From Chryseobacterium ginsenosidimutans (lineage in GTDB: Bacteria > Bacteroidota > Bacteroidia > Flavobacteriales > Weeksellaceae): a DNA stretch of 64,000 nt. The position numbers were made by a program, and so were the translations under genes. The first letter of the stretch is position 1. Every line of letters starts with the position of its first letter. Below the pieces are notes generated by a model. The model had not been told where the DNA came from. It was given only the letters and a program-made list of their open reading frames with translations, and made no database searches. The stretch covers positions 1,037,001 through 1,101,000 of the forward strand of contig NZ_JAUSXC010000001.1 of the NCBI RefSeq assembly GCF_030823405.1, in the 5' to 3' direction. Below, in pieces: positions 45,896 to 54,274 of this stretch.

Positions 45896-46615
45896 ATGAA
45901 AACAGATATACTTGCTTTTGGCGCCCATCCGGATGATGTGGAACTAGGGTGTGGTGGAACAATTGCCAAAATGGTTTCGGAAGGAAAAATATGTGCGATC
46001 GTTGATCTTACAAAAGGAGAACTCGGAACCAGGGGAACTGACGAAACCAGAAAAGCAGAAGCAGGAGATTCTGCAAAAATTTTAGGTATTATTGCAAGAG
46101 AAAATCTTGGTATGAAAGATGGTTTTTTAGAGAACTCTGAAGAATATCAAATGAGGATTGTAAAAACGATTCGCAAATATAGGCCAGAAATCGTCTTGGC
46201 TAATGCAACCGAGGATAGACATCCAGACCATGCAAAAGGCGCAAAATTAGTATCGGATGCGTGCTTTTTGGCTGGGCTAAGGAAAATAGAAACTGTTTTA
46301 GATGGAGAGAATCAGGAAGTGTGGAGACCGAAACAAATTTTCCATTATATTCAGTGGAAAAATATTGAACCGGAATTTGTAATTGATATATCAGAACATC
46401 TCGATAAGAAAATTGCAGCTTGTATGGCTTTCAAAACTCAGTTTTATGACCCGACTTCTAAAGAGCCGGAAACTCCAATTACTTCAAAAGACTTTTATGA
46501 GAGCTTAACGTATCGTGCCCAAGATTTAGGGAGACTTTCTGGAGTGACTTATGCTGAGGGATTTACGTCTGAGAAGTTAATTGCGTTGAAAAATTTTGAT
46601 GGAATTATTTTGTAA
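45896..46615 (+). CDS. bshB1: Bacillithiol biosynthesis deacetylase BshB1
   Basis: 239 residues from ATG 45896 (MKTDILAFGAHPDDVELGCG). A longer start at 45860 would lie in the terminator and promoter. The LmbE-type zinc site is AHPDDVE near residue 10 and the later HPDHAKG near residue 108; ELGTRGTDETRKAEA is also conserved. It removes the acetyl group from GlcNAc-malate in bacillithiol synthesis. No other bsh gene is in the window. Confidence 0.92.
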   Translation: MKTDILAFGAHPDDVELGCGGTIAKMVSEGKICAIVDLTKGELGTRGTDETRKAEAGDSAKILGIIARENLGMKDGFLENSEEYQMRIVKTIRKYRPEIVLANATEDRHPDHAKGAKLVSDACFLAGLRKIETVLDGENQEVWRPKQIFHYIQWKNIEPEFVIDISEHLDKKIAACMAFKTQFYDPTSKEPETPITSKDFYESLTYRAQDLGRLSGVTYAEGFTSEKLIALKNFDGIIL

Positions 46616-46638
46616 TTAAAAAATCTTTCTTATATTTG
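46609..46638 (+). promoter_or_regulatory. Promoter of tRNA-His
   Basis: TTTG at 46609-46612, an 18-base spacer, TATATTTG at 46631-46638 followed by C. The mature tRNA begins 13 bases after the box. The -33 element overlaps the bshB1 stop region. Confidence 0.7.
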
Positions 46639-46650
46639 CACCACCAAAAC

Positions 46651-46725
46651 GGTGATTGTAGCTCAGTTGGTTAGAGCGCCGGATTGTGGTTCCGGAGGTC
46701 GGGGGTTCGAGACCCCTCATTCACC
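46651..46725 (+). tRNA. tRNA-His (anticodon GTG)
   Basis: Cloverleaf read from sequence: G-1 at 46651, acceptor GTGATTG, D-arm with AGTTGGTTA, anticodon stem CCGGA/TCCGG with loop TTGTGGT (anticodon GTG), variable AGGTC, T-arm GGGGG/CCCCT with loop TTCGAGA, acceptor CATTCAC, then C73. G-1 opposite C73 is the histidine identity element. The 3' CCA is not encoded. One acceptor pair (5-68) is a U-U mismatch. Confidence 0.96.
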
Positions 46726-46732
46726 CACAGAT

Positions 46733-46762
46733 AAACACATTTTCATATTTGAGAATGTGTTT
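46733..46762 (+). terminator. Terminator after tRNA-His
   Basis: Arms AAACACATTTTC / GAGAATGTGTTT with one wobble, followed by a T run (46763-46767). It lies eight bases after the tRNA. Confidence 0.8.
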
Positions 46763-46822
46763 TTTTATTGTTGTAAACACTATTTTATTTTTAAAATTTT
46801 ATCAAAAGTTTAGACATAAAAA

Positions 46823-46844
46823 AAGCATCCTTTTCCAGATGCTT
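46823..46844 (-). terminator. Terminator after the DUF3276 gene
   Basis: Arms AAGCATC / GATGCTT (46823-46829 with 46838-46844), followed on the - strand by T residues (A run at 46818-46824). It lies 22 bases past the stop. Confidence 0.75.
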
Positions 46845-46865
46845 GTGTTTTTAGAATTATTCTTT

Positions 46866-47201
46866 TTAAACTTCGTCGTCAGAATCTATTGTAAAAGATT
46901 TGCTTTTGAAGTCTTTATCGTGCTTTTCTGATATTACATCCTCACCCTTTTCGTTAATGATGAAATCTGTGGATTCATTAAACATCTCCTGAAAACTTTT
47001 AAAATCTTCCTTATAAAGGTAAATTTTGTGCTTCTCGAATGTAGCTTCTCCATTCTCTCCGAAATTTTTCTTACTTTCTGTAATTGTAAGATAATAATCT
47101 CCTGCTTTCGTCTCGCGCACATCAAAGAAATAAGTTCTTCTCCCTGCTTTTAACACCTTCGTGAAAATTTCATTTTCATGGCGTTCCTTGTATTCACTCA
47201 T
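46866..47201 (-). CDS. PUR-alpha-like DUF3276 protein
   Basis: About 111 residues from ATG 47201 (MSEYKERHENEIFTKVLKAG). A longer start at 47258 adds 19 residues of likely leader. It has the DUF3276 pattern: GRRTYFFDVRETKAGDYYLTI, then KHKIYLYKEDFKSFQE and an acidic tail ending in DSDDEV. Related proteins fold like PUR-alpha and bind single-stranded nucleic acid; this is a family inference. It stands alone with its own terminator. Confidence 0.85.
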   Translation of the reverse strand: MSEYKERHENEIFTKVLKAGRRTYFFDVRETKAGDYYLTITESKKNFGENGEATFEKHKIYLYKEDFKSFQEMFNESTDFIINEKGEDVISEKHDKDFKSKSFTIDSDDEV

Positions 47202-47301
47202 TGTTAGATAATTTTTTAATCTTGTTAAGAACAAATATAAAAGTTTTCTTTTAATCACAAAATTTTTTTTATGATTTATTTAACATTTGTGAACGAATCT
47301 G

Positions 47302-48963
47302 CTATGCGGTTACGGAATTGGTAATTTCAGTAAGGTTAAGTATTTTATTAGCCCTTTGAGCGCTAGACTCTCTGTGCGTGATGATTATAGAGGTTGAGTT
47401 ATGGATTTTCCTATCGATATTTTCTAAAATATTCTGCTCTGTTTCGGTATCCAAAGCCGACAGAGAATCGTCGAAAATGATGATGTTCGGGTCTTTAATT
47501 AAGGCTCTTGCGATACATATTCTTTGCTTCTGACCTCCCGAAAGCATCACCCCGCGTTCACCAACCATTGTATTGTACTGTTCTTTAAACTCAACAATGT
47601 TTTTATCAACGTCTGCAATTTTGGCATATTCAACTACTTTTCCGTGAGTTGGGCTGTCAATAGCAAAGCCTATATTATTTTCGATAGAATCAGAAAAAAG
47701 ATAACTTTCCTGAGGGATATATCCGATGAAGTTTCTGTAATTTTCGAGATTATGTTCTTTAAGATTTACTCCGTCAATTAAAATTTCTCCCTCAGTAGGA
47801 TCAATTAAGCGGCATAAAAGAAGAGCAATTGTTGATTTTCCGCTTCCGGTTTTCCCCATAATTGCCAGAGATTCCCCTGCTTTTAATTTAAAGCTTAAAT
47901 TATCCAAAGCCTTTATTCCTGTATTTGGATAAACATAAGAAACGTTTCTGAACTCGATATCACCTTTAATAGGATATTTCTCAAAATTTTTATTAATGAC
48001 CTCAGATTTTTTATCCATGAATTCATTAATTCTTTGCATAGAAGCCTCTGCTCTTTGATTAACAGAAGTTACCCAACCCACCATTGAGAAAGGGAAAATT
48101 AATGTGTTGATGTACATGAAGAAATCGGCAATTTTACCGATACTTAATTGTCCGTTAATATATTTTTGACCACCAATCCAAATGATGGCAACATTCAATA
48201 ATCCGATTACAAATATAATAATGGTAAAGAAATATGCTTCGGTTTTTGCTAAATCAAGAGCCTTGTTCTGATAATCGGTTACTTTGGCTCCGTAATTCTT
48301 TTTAATATAATTTTCTTTAGCAAAAAACTTGACCACACGAATCCCTGAAAAGCTGTCTTGTACAAAAGTTGAAATCGCAGACTGGCTTTTCTGCATAATT
48401 TTCGACTTTTTATTGATAATTGAACTTACCTTATATATAGCATATGACAGAATTGGTAAAGGCAATAACGTCCAAAGTGTCATTGATGCATCTGTTTTTA
48501 TCATATAAATTGCAGTGATAATTACCAGAACAATTAGATTGGCAACATACATGACTCCGGGTCCCAAATACATTCTGACCGCCACAACATCTTCACTTAA
48601 TCTGTTCATTAAATCTCCGATTGTTGTCTGCTTGTAATCGGTTAATGATAGATCCTGATAATGTCTGTAGATTTTATTTTTAAGTTCATATTCAATTCTC
48701 CGCGATGCTACTATTATTGTCTGACGCATCATGAATGTGAAAAATCCTGTTAGTAATGAACAGCCTACAATAATGGCAACATATATTAAAACCTGCTTAT
48801 TGAAACCCAGATTTCCGTTCTTTGTGAGTTCATCGACAGACTTTCCTACAAACTGAACTTTATATATATTGAAAAAATTGCTCGTAATGATGAATAGTAC
48901 CCCCCAAAATAATAATATTTTGTGCTTCCAAAAGTAGGGGTTTAGGGTTTTTAGCGCTTTCAT
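47302..48963 (-). CDS. ABC transporter, fused membrane and ATP-binding domains
   Basis: 553 residues from ATG 48963 (a start four codons earlier at 48975 is also open). Six membrane helices in the first 310 residues, then one ATPase domain: Walker [12 protein letters not shown]-loop IGYIPQESYLFSDS, signature LSGGQKQR, Walker B NIIIFDDSLSALD and switch ITHRESS. Such half-size exporters act as dimers and move lipids, peptides or drugs outward. The substrate cannot be told. It is divergent from nusB. Confidence 0.93.
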   Translation of the reverse strand: MKALKTLNPYFWKHKILLFWGVLFIITSNFFNIYKVQFVGKSVDELTKNGNLGFNKQVLIYVAIIVGCSLLTGFFTFMMRQTIIVASRRIEYELKNKIYRHYQDLSLTDYKQTTIGDLMNRLSEDVVAVRMYLGPGVMYVANLIVLVIITAIYMIKTDASMTLWTLLPLPILSYAIYKVSSIINKKSKIMQKSQSAISTFVQDSFSGIRVVKFFAKENYIKKNYGAKVTDYQNKALDLAKTEAYFFTIIIFVIGLLNVAIIWIGGQKYINGQLSIGKIADFFMYINTLIFPFSMVGWVTSVNQRAEASMQRINEFMDKKSEVINKNFEKYPIKGDIEFRNVSYVYPNTGIKALDNLSFKLKAGESLAIMGKTGSGKSTIALLLCRLIDPTEGEILIDGVNLKEHNLENYRNFIGYIPQESYLFSDSIENNIGFAIDSPTHGKVVEYAKIADVDKNIVEFKEQYNTMVGERGVMLSGGQKQRICIARALIKDPNIIIFDDSLSALDTETEQNILENIDRKIHNSTSIIITHRESSAQRANKILNLTEITNSVTA

Positions 48964-49054
48964 AAAGTTTTGCAAAATTACAAAAATGTGAGCACATTAC
49001 GAATTTCATCAATTTTAAATTTTGTATCTTTGCAGCCATAAAAAAGCTCTTTGA

Positions 49055-49960
49055 ATGTTAGGAAGACGACAAATCCGTGAAAAAGTGGTGCAGACTGTGT
49101 ATTCGTATTACCAGAACCCTGTGAAATTTGATGTGTTAGAGAAAAATATGTTTTCTGGAATAGAAAAAATCTATCATCTCTACATTTATCAGCTTAATTT
49201 TTTAGTATCTCTGAAAGAATTGGCAGAAAACCAAATTGAGATTGGTAAGAATAAATATATTAAAACCGATGCCAATACTAATCCTAACCAAAAATTCATC
49301 AACAATCAAGTTTTAATTAAGCTGCAGGAAAACCCTGAAAGATTATTTTTTACAGGTCAGCACAAGGAATTAAAATGGGATCTGCATGATGATTTATTGG
49401 TGAAAACTTTTCAGCGGATCACTGCAGGAAAACGTTATCAGGATTTTATGAAGGAAGAAGAGTATTCTTTTGAAGAAGATCAGAAATTCATTGGAAAATT
49501 ATTCTTAAGATATATTGCCGAAAATGATGATTTCCATGATTATCTTAGTGATAAAGAACTTTCCTGGGATGATGATATGCACATTGCAAATTCAATGGTT
49601 CAAAAAACGATTGGTTTCTTTAAAGAAGATGAAGAAAGCAGAACTTTAATTAAAATGATTAAAGATGAAGAGGATAAAACCTTTGCCATGAAGCTTTTGA
49701 GAAATACTTTAAACAGTTGGGAAAACAACGAGAAAAAACTTTCAGAAAGACTTGAAAATTGGGATCTTGAAAGAGTTTCATTAATGGATAAAGTGATTTT
49801 ATCGGCATCAATCACAGAGCTGGACAACTTTCCTCTTACACCTTCCAGAGTTATTATTAATGAATATATCGAAATTGCAAAAGTTTTTGCAACCGACAGG
49901 TCAAATATCTTCATTAACGGAATATTAGATAAATATTGTAAAGATCAAAATAGAATTTAA
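49055..49960 (+). CDS. nusB: Transcription antitermination factor NusB, long form
   Basis: 301 residues, about twice the E. coli length because of an extended N-terminal part. The C-terminal half is NusB proper: LERVSLMDKVILSASITELDNFP, then SRVIINEYIEIAKVFATDRSNIFINGILDK, a conserved run split here at SRVIINEYIEIAK and VFATDRSNIFINGI. NusB binds boxA RNA with NusE to prevent early termination of rRNA synthesis. TATCTTTG at 49025-49032 is a likely -7 box. The next gene starts two bases after its stop. Confidence 0.9.
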   Translation: MLGRRQIREKVVQTVYSYYQNPVKFDVLEKNMFSGIEKIYHLYIYQLNFLVSLKELAENQIEIGKNKYIKTDANTNPNQKFINNQVLIKLQENPERLFFTGQHKELKWDLHDDLLVKTFQRITAGKRYQDFMKEEEYSFEEDQKFIGKLFLRYIAENDDFHDYLSDKELSWDDDMHIANSMVQKTIGFFKEDEESRTLIKMIKDEEDKTFAMKLLRNTLNSWENNEKKLSERLENWDLERVSLMDKVILSASITELDNFPLTPSRVIINEYIEIAKVFATDRSNIFINGILDKYCKDQNRI

Positions 49961-49961
49961 C

Positions 49962-50477
49962 ATGAAAAAGACATTATCAATTATCGCTTTGTCTATCATA
50001 GGCTTTGGTTTGGTTTCTTGTAAAAAAGAAAGCAAAACGGTTCCTGGTACAGAAACTGCTACAACAGGTTCTACAGCCGTTGCAACTGCAACTCCTGCCG
50101 AATCTCCTGCAGCTACGGTTTCAGGTGAAACAACTGCTGTTGCAACTCCAGCTTCAAACCAGCCATTAACAACAATTGCACTTTCTGAAAGTAACTTTGA
50201 TTTCGGAAACATCAAAAAAGGAAACAAAGTAGAACACGTTTATGAAGTTACAAACACAGGTACAAATCCTTTGGTAATTTCTGAAGTAAAACCGGGATGC
50301 GGATGTACTGTTCCTGATTTTTCTAAAGAACCGATTATGCCGGGTAAAAAAGGAAAAGTAACATTACATTTCGATTCTTCAAACTTTGACGGAAATGTAA
50401 ATAAATATGCTGATGTTTTTGCTAATGTAGAAAAAGCTCCTATTAAATTAACATTCACAGCAAACATTCAACCTTAA
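49962..50477 (+). CDS. DUF1573 lipoprotein
   Basis: 171 residues. Lipobox GFGLVSC puts the lipid-bearing cysteine at residue 20; a Thr/Ala/Pro-rich linker covers residues 28-70. The DUF1573 domain follows, with FDFGNIKKGNKVEHVY, VKPGCGCTVPDFS and LHFDSSNFDG, an immunoglobulin-like fold common in Bacteroidota. Function unknown; probably anchored to a membrane facing the periplasm. It is in an operon with nusB and yajC. Confidence 0.88.
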   Translation: MKKTLSIIALSIIGFGLVSCKKESKTVPGTETATTGSTAVATATPAESPAATVSGETTAVATPASNQPLTTIALSESNFDFGNIKKGNKVEHVYEVTNTGTNPLVISEVKPGCGCTVPDFSKEPIMPGKKGKVTLHFDSSNFDGNVNKYADVFANVEKAPIKLTFTANIQP

Positions 50478-50481
50478 TATC

Positions 50482-50853
50482 ATGAATATATTATCAATAT
50501 TTTTACAGGCTGCTCCTGGAGGAGGATCTTCTCCGGTGATGCTTATCATGATGGGAGTAATGTTTGTAGGGTTTTATTTCTTAATGATAAGACCTCAAAT
50601 GAGAAAACAAAAGCAGGAAAAAAACTTCCAGGAAACTTTGAAAGTAGGAACCAGAGTCGTGCTTACTTCAGGTCTTCACGGAAGAATTGCTCAGGTTCAG
50701 GATGACGGATTCATTATCGAAACATTGTCTGGAAAGCTAAAATTCGAAAAAGCGGCTGTTTCGAGAGAATTTACAGAAAACCGTTTCGGAGATAAAGCTA
50801 AAGCTGCTGAAAAAACTGCAGACAAAAAAGAAATAGAGACTGAAAGTAAATAA
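50482..50853 (+). CDS. yajC: Preprotein translocase subunit YajC
   Basis: 123 residues. A single membrane helix near residues 15-35 (MLIMMGVMFVGFYFLMIRPQ), broken as MLIMMGVMFVGF and YFLMIRPQMRKQKQ, then the YajC domain with KVGTRVVLTSGLHGRI. A lysine-rich tail follows. It is an accessory part of the SecDF-YajC complex. It is the last gene of the nusB operon and lies four bases after the DUF1573 gene. Confidence 0.95.
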   Translation: MNILSIFLQAAPGGGSSPVMLIMMGVMFVGFYFLMIRPQMRKQKQEKNFQETLKVGTRVVLTSGLHGRIAQVQDDGFIIETLSGKLKFEKAAVSREFTENRFGDKAKAAEKTADKKEIETESK

Positions 50854-50877
50854 TTTTTAGTTTTTAAGATATTTTAA

Positions 50878-50910
50878 TTCGGCGCGGTGAGCAAAGCTCA
50901 CCGCGCCGAA
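50878..50910. terminator. GC-rich perfect hairpin terminator after yajC
   Basis: Fifteen-base arms TTCGGCGCGGTGAGC / GCTCACCGCGCCGAA around AAA, followed by seven T residues. The arms are about 73% G+C in an AT-rich genome. Confidence 0.85.
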
Positions 50911-51007
50911 TTTTTTTGTAATTAACCATAATTGTTTAAATTCCTACGAAATAACAAGCGAAATATTCAATTTAACCTATTAAGAATTTGTGTTATTCGT
51001 AACTGCA

Positions 51008-51041
51008 TTGTGAAATTAATGTTTAAGAAAAATTATCTTTG
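51008..51041 (+). promoter_or_regulatory. Promoter of the short-chain dehydrogenase gene, nearly leaderless
   Basis: TTG at 51008-51010, a 23-base spacer, TATCTTTG at 51034-51041. The ATG at 51046 starts four bases after the -7 box. Confidence 0.55.
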
Positions 51042-51045
51042 TCAA

Positions 51046-51780
51046 ATGGCTCAAAACACAAACAGAACTGTTCTCATCCTAGGTGCAAATTCCGATGTTG
51101 CCAAACAATGCATTAAACAATATCTAGCAAAAGGATTTTCAATCATTGCAGCTTCTCGAAATACTGCATCTTTGGATAATTTTATAGAAGTAAATCATTT
51201 AGATCAATCAAAAATTACGATTTTAAGTTTTGATGCAGAAAATTTTGATTCGCACCAGAAATTCTATCACGAACTTCCAATAAAGCCTCACGTTGTAATT
51301 TATGCTGCGGGCTTTTTAGTGGACAACGAAAGAGCATTGAGAGACTTTAAAGGAACCCAGCAAATGATGATGATCAATTATATGGGTGCCGTTTCTATTC
51401 TGAATATTGTTGCAATGGACGAAAGCAATAAGAATTTAGAAAGAATCATCGGATTATCTTCTCTTTCTAGCGTAAGAGGTCGAAAAAGTAATTTTGTTTA
51501 CGGCAGTACAAAAGCAGCTTTTACAACTTATTTAGCTGGCTTGAGACAAGAATTAGCTTCAAGAAATGTAATAGTTAATGTTTTAGTCAGTGGATATATT
51601 AACACCAAAATTAATGAAGGTTTAGAACTTAACAAAAATCTTTTGATGCAACCTGATTATGTGGCAGAACACATCGTTAATGCCGGAAATTCTTTCACAA
51701 TTGTTCCGAATTTTAAATGGAAACTGATTTATTTGATTTTAAAAATATTGCCGGAAAGTTTGGTGGCGAAATTACCGTAG
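51046..51780 (+). CDS. Short-chain dehydrogenase/reductase
   Basis: 244 residues from ATG 51046 (MAQNTNRTVLILGANSDVAK). A longer start at 50932 would cover the promoter. Classical SDR layout: nucleotide-binding glycine-type loop LGANSDVAK near residue 13, then VVIYAAGF, the catalytic Ser in IGLSSLSSVRG and the YxxxK pair in FVYGSTKAAF. The C-terminal tail is hydrophobic. The substrate is unknown; it oxidises or reduces a carbonyl using NAD(P). It stands alone. Confidence 0.88.
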   Translation: MAQNTNRTVLILGANSDVAKQCIKQYLAKGFSIIAASRNTASLDNFIEVNHLDQSKITILSFDAENFDSHQKFYHELPIKPHVVIYAAGFLVDNERALRDFKGTQQMMMINYMGAVSILNIVAMDESNKNLERIIGLSSLSSVRGRKSNFVYGSTKAAFTTYLAGLRQELASRNVIVNVLVSGYINTKINEGLELNKNLLMQPDYVAEHIVNAGNSFTIVPNFKWKLIYLILKILPESLVAKLP

Positions 51781-52317
51781 TTATTTTGATCTTGAAAAAT
51801 TTTCAAGATATCTTATAATAGTTTCAAAATCACGGTATTCTAATTCACTTTTATTAAAAACATAATTCAAATTAGAAATTGTATGTATAATCAAATAATC
51901 CTCAATTAAACTATATGAAGTTTTGTCCCAAACGCATTTAATAGTATAGAGAGGGTTCGAAAATTCTACTTCTTCTGACGATAATTTTATATACGATGAG
52001 CCATGTTTTTGTTGTAATTCTTGTATGACTTTCTCAATTTCTATTTTAAATTTCTTTTTAGAATTAAAGTATTGATATATTAGAATAAAACAATAGCCAC
52101 AAAGGAATATACCCATATATTTTATTAAATAGTACAATAAATTTGTATCAAAATTTTTAATAGGATAAAAGCCTAAGAATAAAAATATCGCTGTAAGAAT
52201 GATAATTCTTATCCAACCTTTGAACACTTTTTTCCAGATATATTTAAAATAAAAGTTTTGATTACCTCTCTCAATTTTTTCATTGAAAGGAAATTCGATT
52301 ATAACATTATCGTTCAT
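51781..52317 (-). CDS. YcxB-like membrane protein
   Basis: 178 residues with two membrane helices (about 37-57 and 62-82) and a C-terminal cytoplasmic domain with the pattern KLSSEEVEFSNPLYTIKCVW, like YcxB-type proteins. Function unknown. It sits between the dehydrogenase gene (stop codons adjacent) and the ligD region. Confidence 0.55.
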   Translation of the reverse strand: MNDNVIIEFPFNEKIERGNQNFYFKYIWKKVFKGWIRIIILTAIFLFLGFYPIKNFDTNLLYYLIKYMGIFLCGYCFILIYQYFNSKKKFKIEIEKVIQELQQKHGSSYIKLSSEEVEFSNPLYTIKCVWDKTSYSLIEDYLIIHTISNLNYVFNKSELEYRDFETIIRYLENFSRSK

Positions 52318-52334
52318 TGCGCAAAAATATCAAA

Positions 52335-54191
52335 CTATTCGAAATTCTGCAACAATTCCAACGCCTTCATCATATCGATTCCTTTTCCTAGAACGGGTTT
52401 AAACAAATCTCCTTTTTCTTTAATCCTCTCCAACGTATTATGAATGTTAAAATCAGTTGGTTTTAAGCCAGGTTTCAATTCATCCCATTCCAAAGGCATA
52501 GAAATAGAAGCACCTTCTTTTGGCCTTAAACTGTAAGCACTTGCCAATGTTTGTCCGGTTCTGTTTTGAAGATAATCAAGATAGATTTTCTTCTCATCCC
52601 TTTTCTGTAAACTTCTTTCTAACGTTGTGATTTTGGGAAGCTTTTTATTGACCTGTTTCATTAAAATATGTGCAAAATCTTTGACTTGGTCAAAATCATA
52701 TTTCCCACCCATCGGAATGTAAACATGAATTCCTGTACTTCCGGAAGTCTTGCAATAGCCTTTAATTTTAATTGATTCCAATACTTCATTCACTTGTAGG
52801 GCAGTTTCAATCACATCATCAAATGTATTTTTCTTCGAAGGATCGAGATCTAAAACCATAAAATCCGGATGTTCTAAATCAGGCAATGCACTGTTCCACG
52901 GATTCATATCAATACAACCCAAATTATTTAAATAAGCCAGAGTTGCCTTATCGTTACAGTAAATATAATCGATGTATTTATCGTTTGATTCGGAGTAAAC
53001 CTGTGTCGTTTTTATCCAGTCAGGAATATTATCACTTGCATCTTTCTGATAGAAGTTTTGTTCTTCAATTCCGTTTGGAAAACGGTTTAATGATAAAGGG
53101 CGATTTTTTAAATGAGGAAGAATATAATCCGCAACAGACTGGTAATATTCGATCACATCGCCTTTTGTTACTTCGTCTTTCGGAAAATAAATTTTATCCT
53201 GATTGGTTAATTTTAGTTTATGCCTGTTCAGAGTAATTTCTTGATCTTTTTCAGAAATTTCAATTTTCTTTGATGGAGTTTTAGCTTTCATTTCTTTAGG
53301 TTTTTCGTTGATTTCTTCGGGGTTTTTATCTTCTCGGATTGCCACAAAAACAGGATGCCGGAAAATTCCGTCTTCTGTAATTTCGGAATATTTTATCTCA
53401 CAAACCAGTTCGGGTTTTATCCAGGTTACAGGCATATTTGTTTTAGGTTTATCTTCAAAAGGAGAACTTTTTACAACTAATTTTAATAGCCGTTGATGAA
53501 GTAAATCCAACGATTCTTTATTAAAACCTGTTCCTGTATGTCCGGAATAAATCAATTTGCCATCAATGTATTTTCCTAAAATAAGTGCTCCGAAACCTTT
53601 TCTCGAACCTCTTGGTTTTGTAAATCCACAGATTATCGCTTCTTCAGTATTGGTGAATTTTATTTTCAGCCAATCCGAACTTCTGCTGTTTTCAATGTAT
53701 AAGCTGTCGGCTTTTTTTGCGATCATCCCTTCCAGTTCCATTTTTTTCATTTGATTGAAAAAATCAATGCCTTTTTCCGGAATATGGTCACAGTATTTAA
53801 TAACATCTGTTTCAATTAAGGCTTCTTTTAAAAGCTCTTTTCGTTGAATTAAAGGAATTTCTTCTGTAGAATGACCATTGAGCCACAACAGATCAAAAAC
53901 CTGATAAGCTAAGGCTAAATTTGGATTATCTCCAATTTGCTGTAACAATTGGAAGCTGGGTTTTCCGTTTTCGTCATATGCTACAATTTCCCCATCAAGA
54001 ATCATTTTATGCTTCTGATTCTCAAAATCTTTTGAAACTTTATCAAATTTTGACAGAAAAGAAATCCCATTTCGAGAGTAGAAGAGTGGTTCGTCGTTGC
54101 TGAGATCTGCAATAGCGCGGTAACCGTCCCATTTTATTTCGAAAATCCAGTCTTTATCATCAAATGCATCTTCAGTTAATTTTGCCAGCAT
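52335..54191 (-). CDS. ligD: DNA ligase D, ligase and polymerase domains (downstream part of a split ligD)
   Basis: 618 residues from ATG 54191, but the same frame stays open further upstream to the A9 run at 54298-54306. The ligase domain holds EIKWDGYRAIADL with the AMP-accepting lysine near residue 24, and later EGMIAKKADSLY and the oligonucleotide-binding fold. The C-terminal polymerase/primase domain shows LSLNRFPNGIEEQNFYQKD, VLDLDPSKKNTF with catalytic Asp residues, and SGSTGIHVYIPMGG. It repairs double-strand breaks with Ku. With the phosphoesterase part it would form an 845-residue protein. Confidence 0.9.
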   Translation of the reverse strand: MLAKLTEDAFDDKDWIFEIKWDGYRAIADLSNDEPLFYSRNGISFLSKFDKVSKDFENQKHKMILDGEIVAYDENGKPSFQLLQQIGDNPNLALAYQVFDLLWLNGHSTEEIPLIQRKELLKEALIETDVIKYCDHIPEKGIDFFNQMKKMELEGMIAKKADSLYIENSRSSDWLKIKFTNTEEAIICGFTKPRGSRKGFGALILGKYIDGKLIYSGHTGTGFNKESLDLLHQRLLKLVVKSSPFEDKPKTNMPVTWIKPELVCEIKYSEITEDGIFRHPVFVAIREDKNPEEINEKPKEMKAKTPSKKIEISEKDQEITLNRHKLKLTNQDKIYFPKDEVTKGDVIEYYQSVADYILPHLKNRPLSLNRFPNGIEEQNFYQKDASDNIPDWIKTTQVYSESNDKYIDYIYCNDKATLAYLNNLGCIDMNPWNSALPDLEHPDFMVLDLDPSKKNTFDDVIETALQVNEVLESIKIKGYCKTSGSTGIHVYIPMGGKYDFDQVKDFAHILMKQVNKKLPKITTLERSLQKRDEKKIYLDYLQNRTGQTLASAYSLRPKEGASISMPLEWDELKPGLKPTDFNIHNTLERIKEKGDLFKPVLGKGIDMMKALELLQNFE

Positions 54192-54274
54192 GGGTTTGAT
54201 GAAATTTTCTAATTTTTTTTCATCAACTAAAGAATTAAATCTTTGAAATCTTGGCTTTGTTTCTGGTGTTGTAA

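Noticed and set aside
46686..46931. 81-residue + strand frame after bshB1
   Set aside because: It begins inside tRNA-His and crosses its terminator and the end of the DUF3276 gene.
50881..50910. GC-rich palindrome as a possible attachment site or mobile-element end
   Set aside because: No transposase, integrase or target duplication nearby; a terminator position explains it better.
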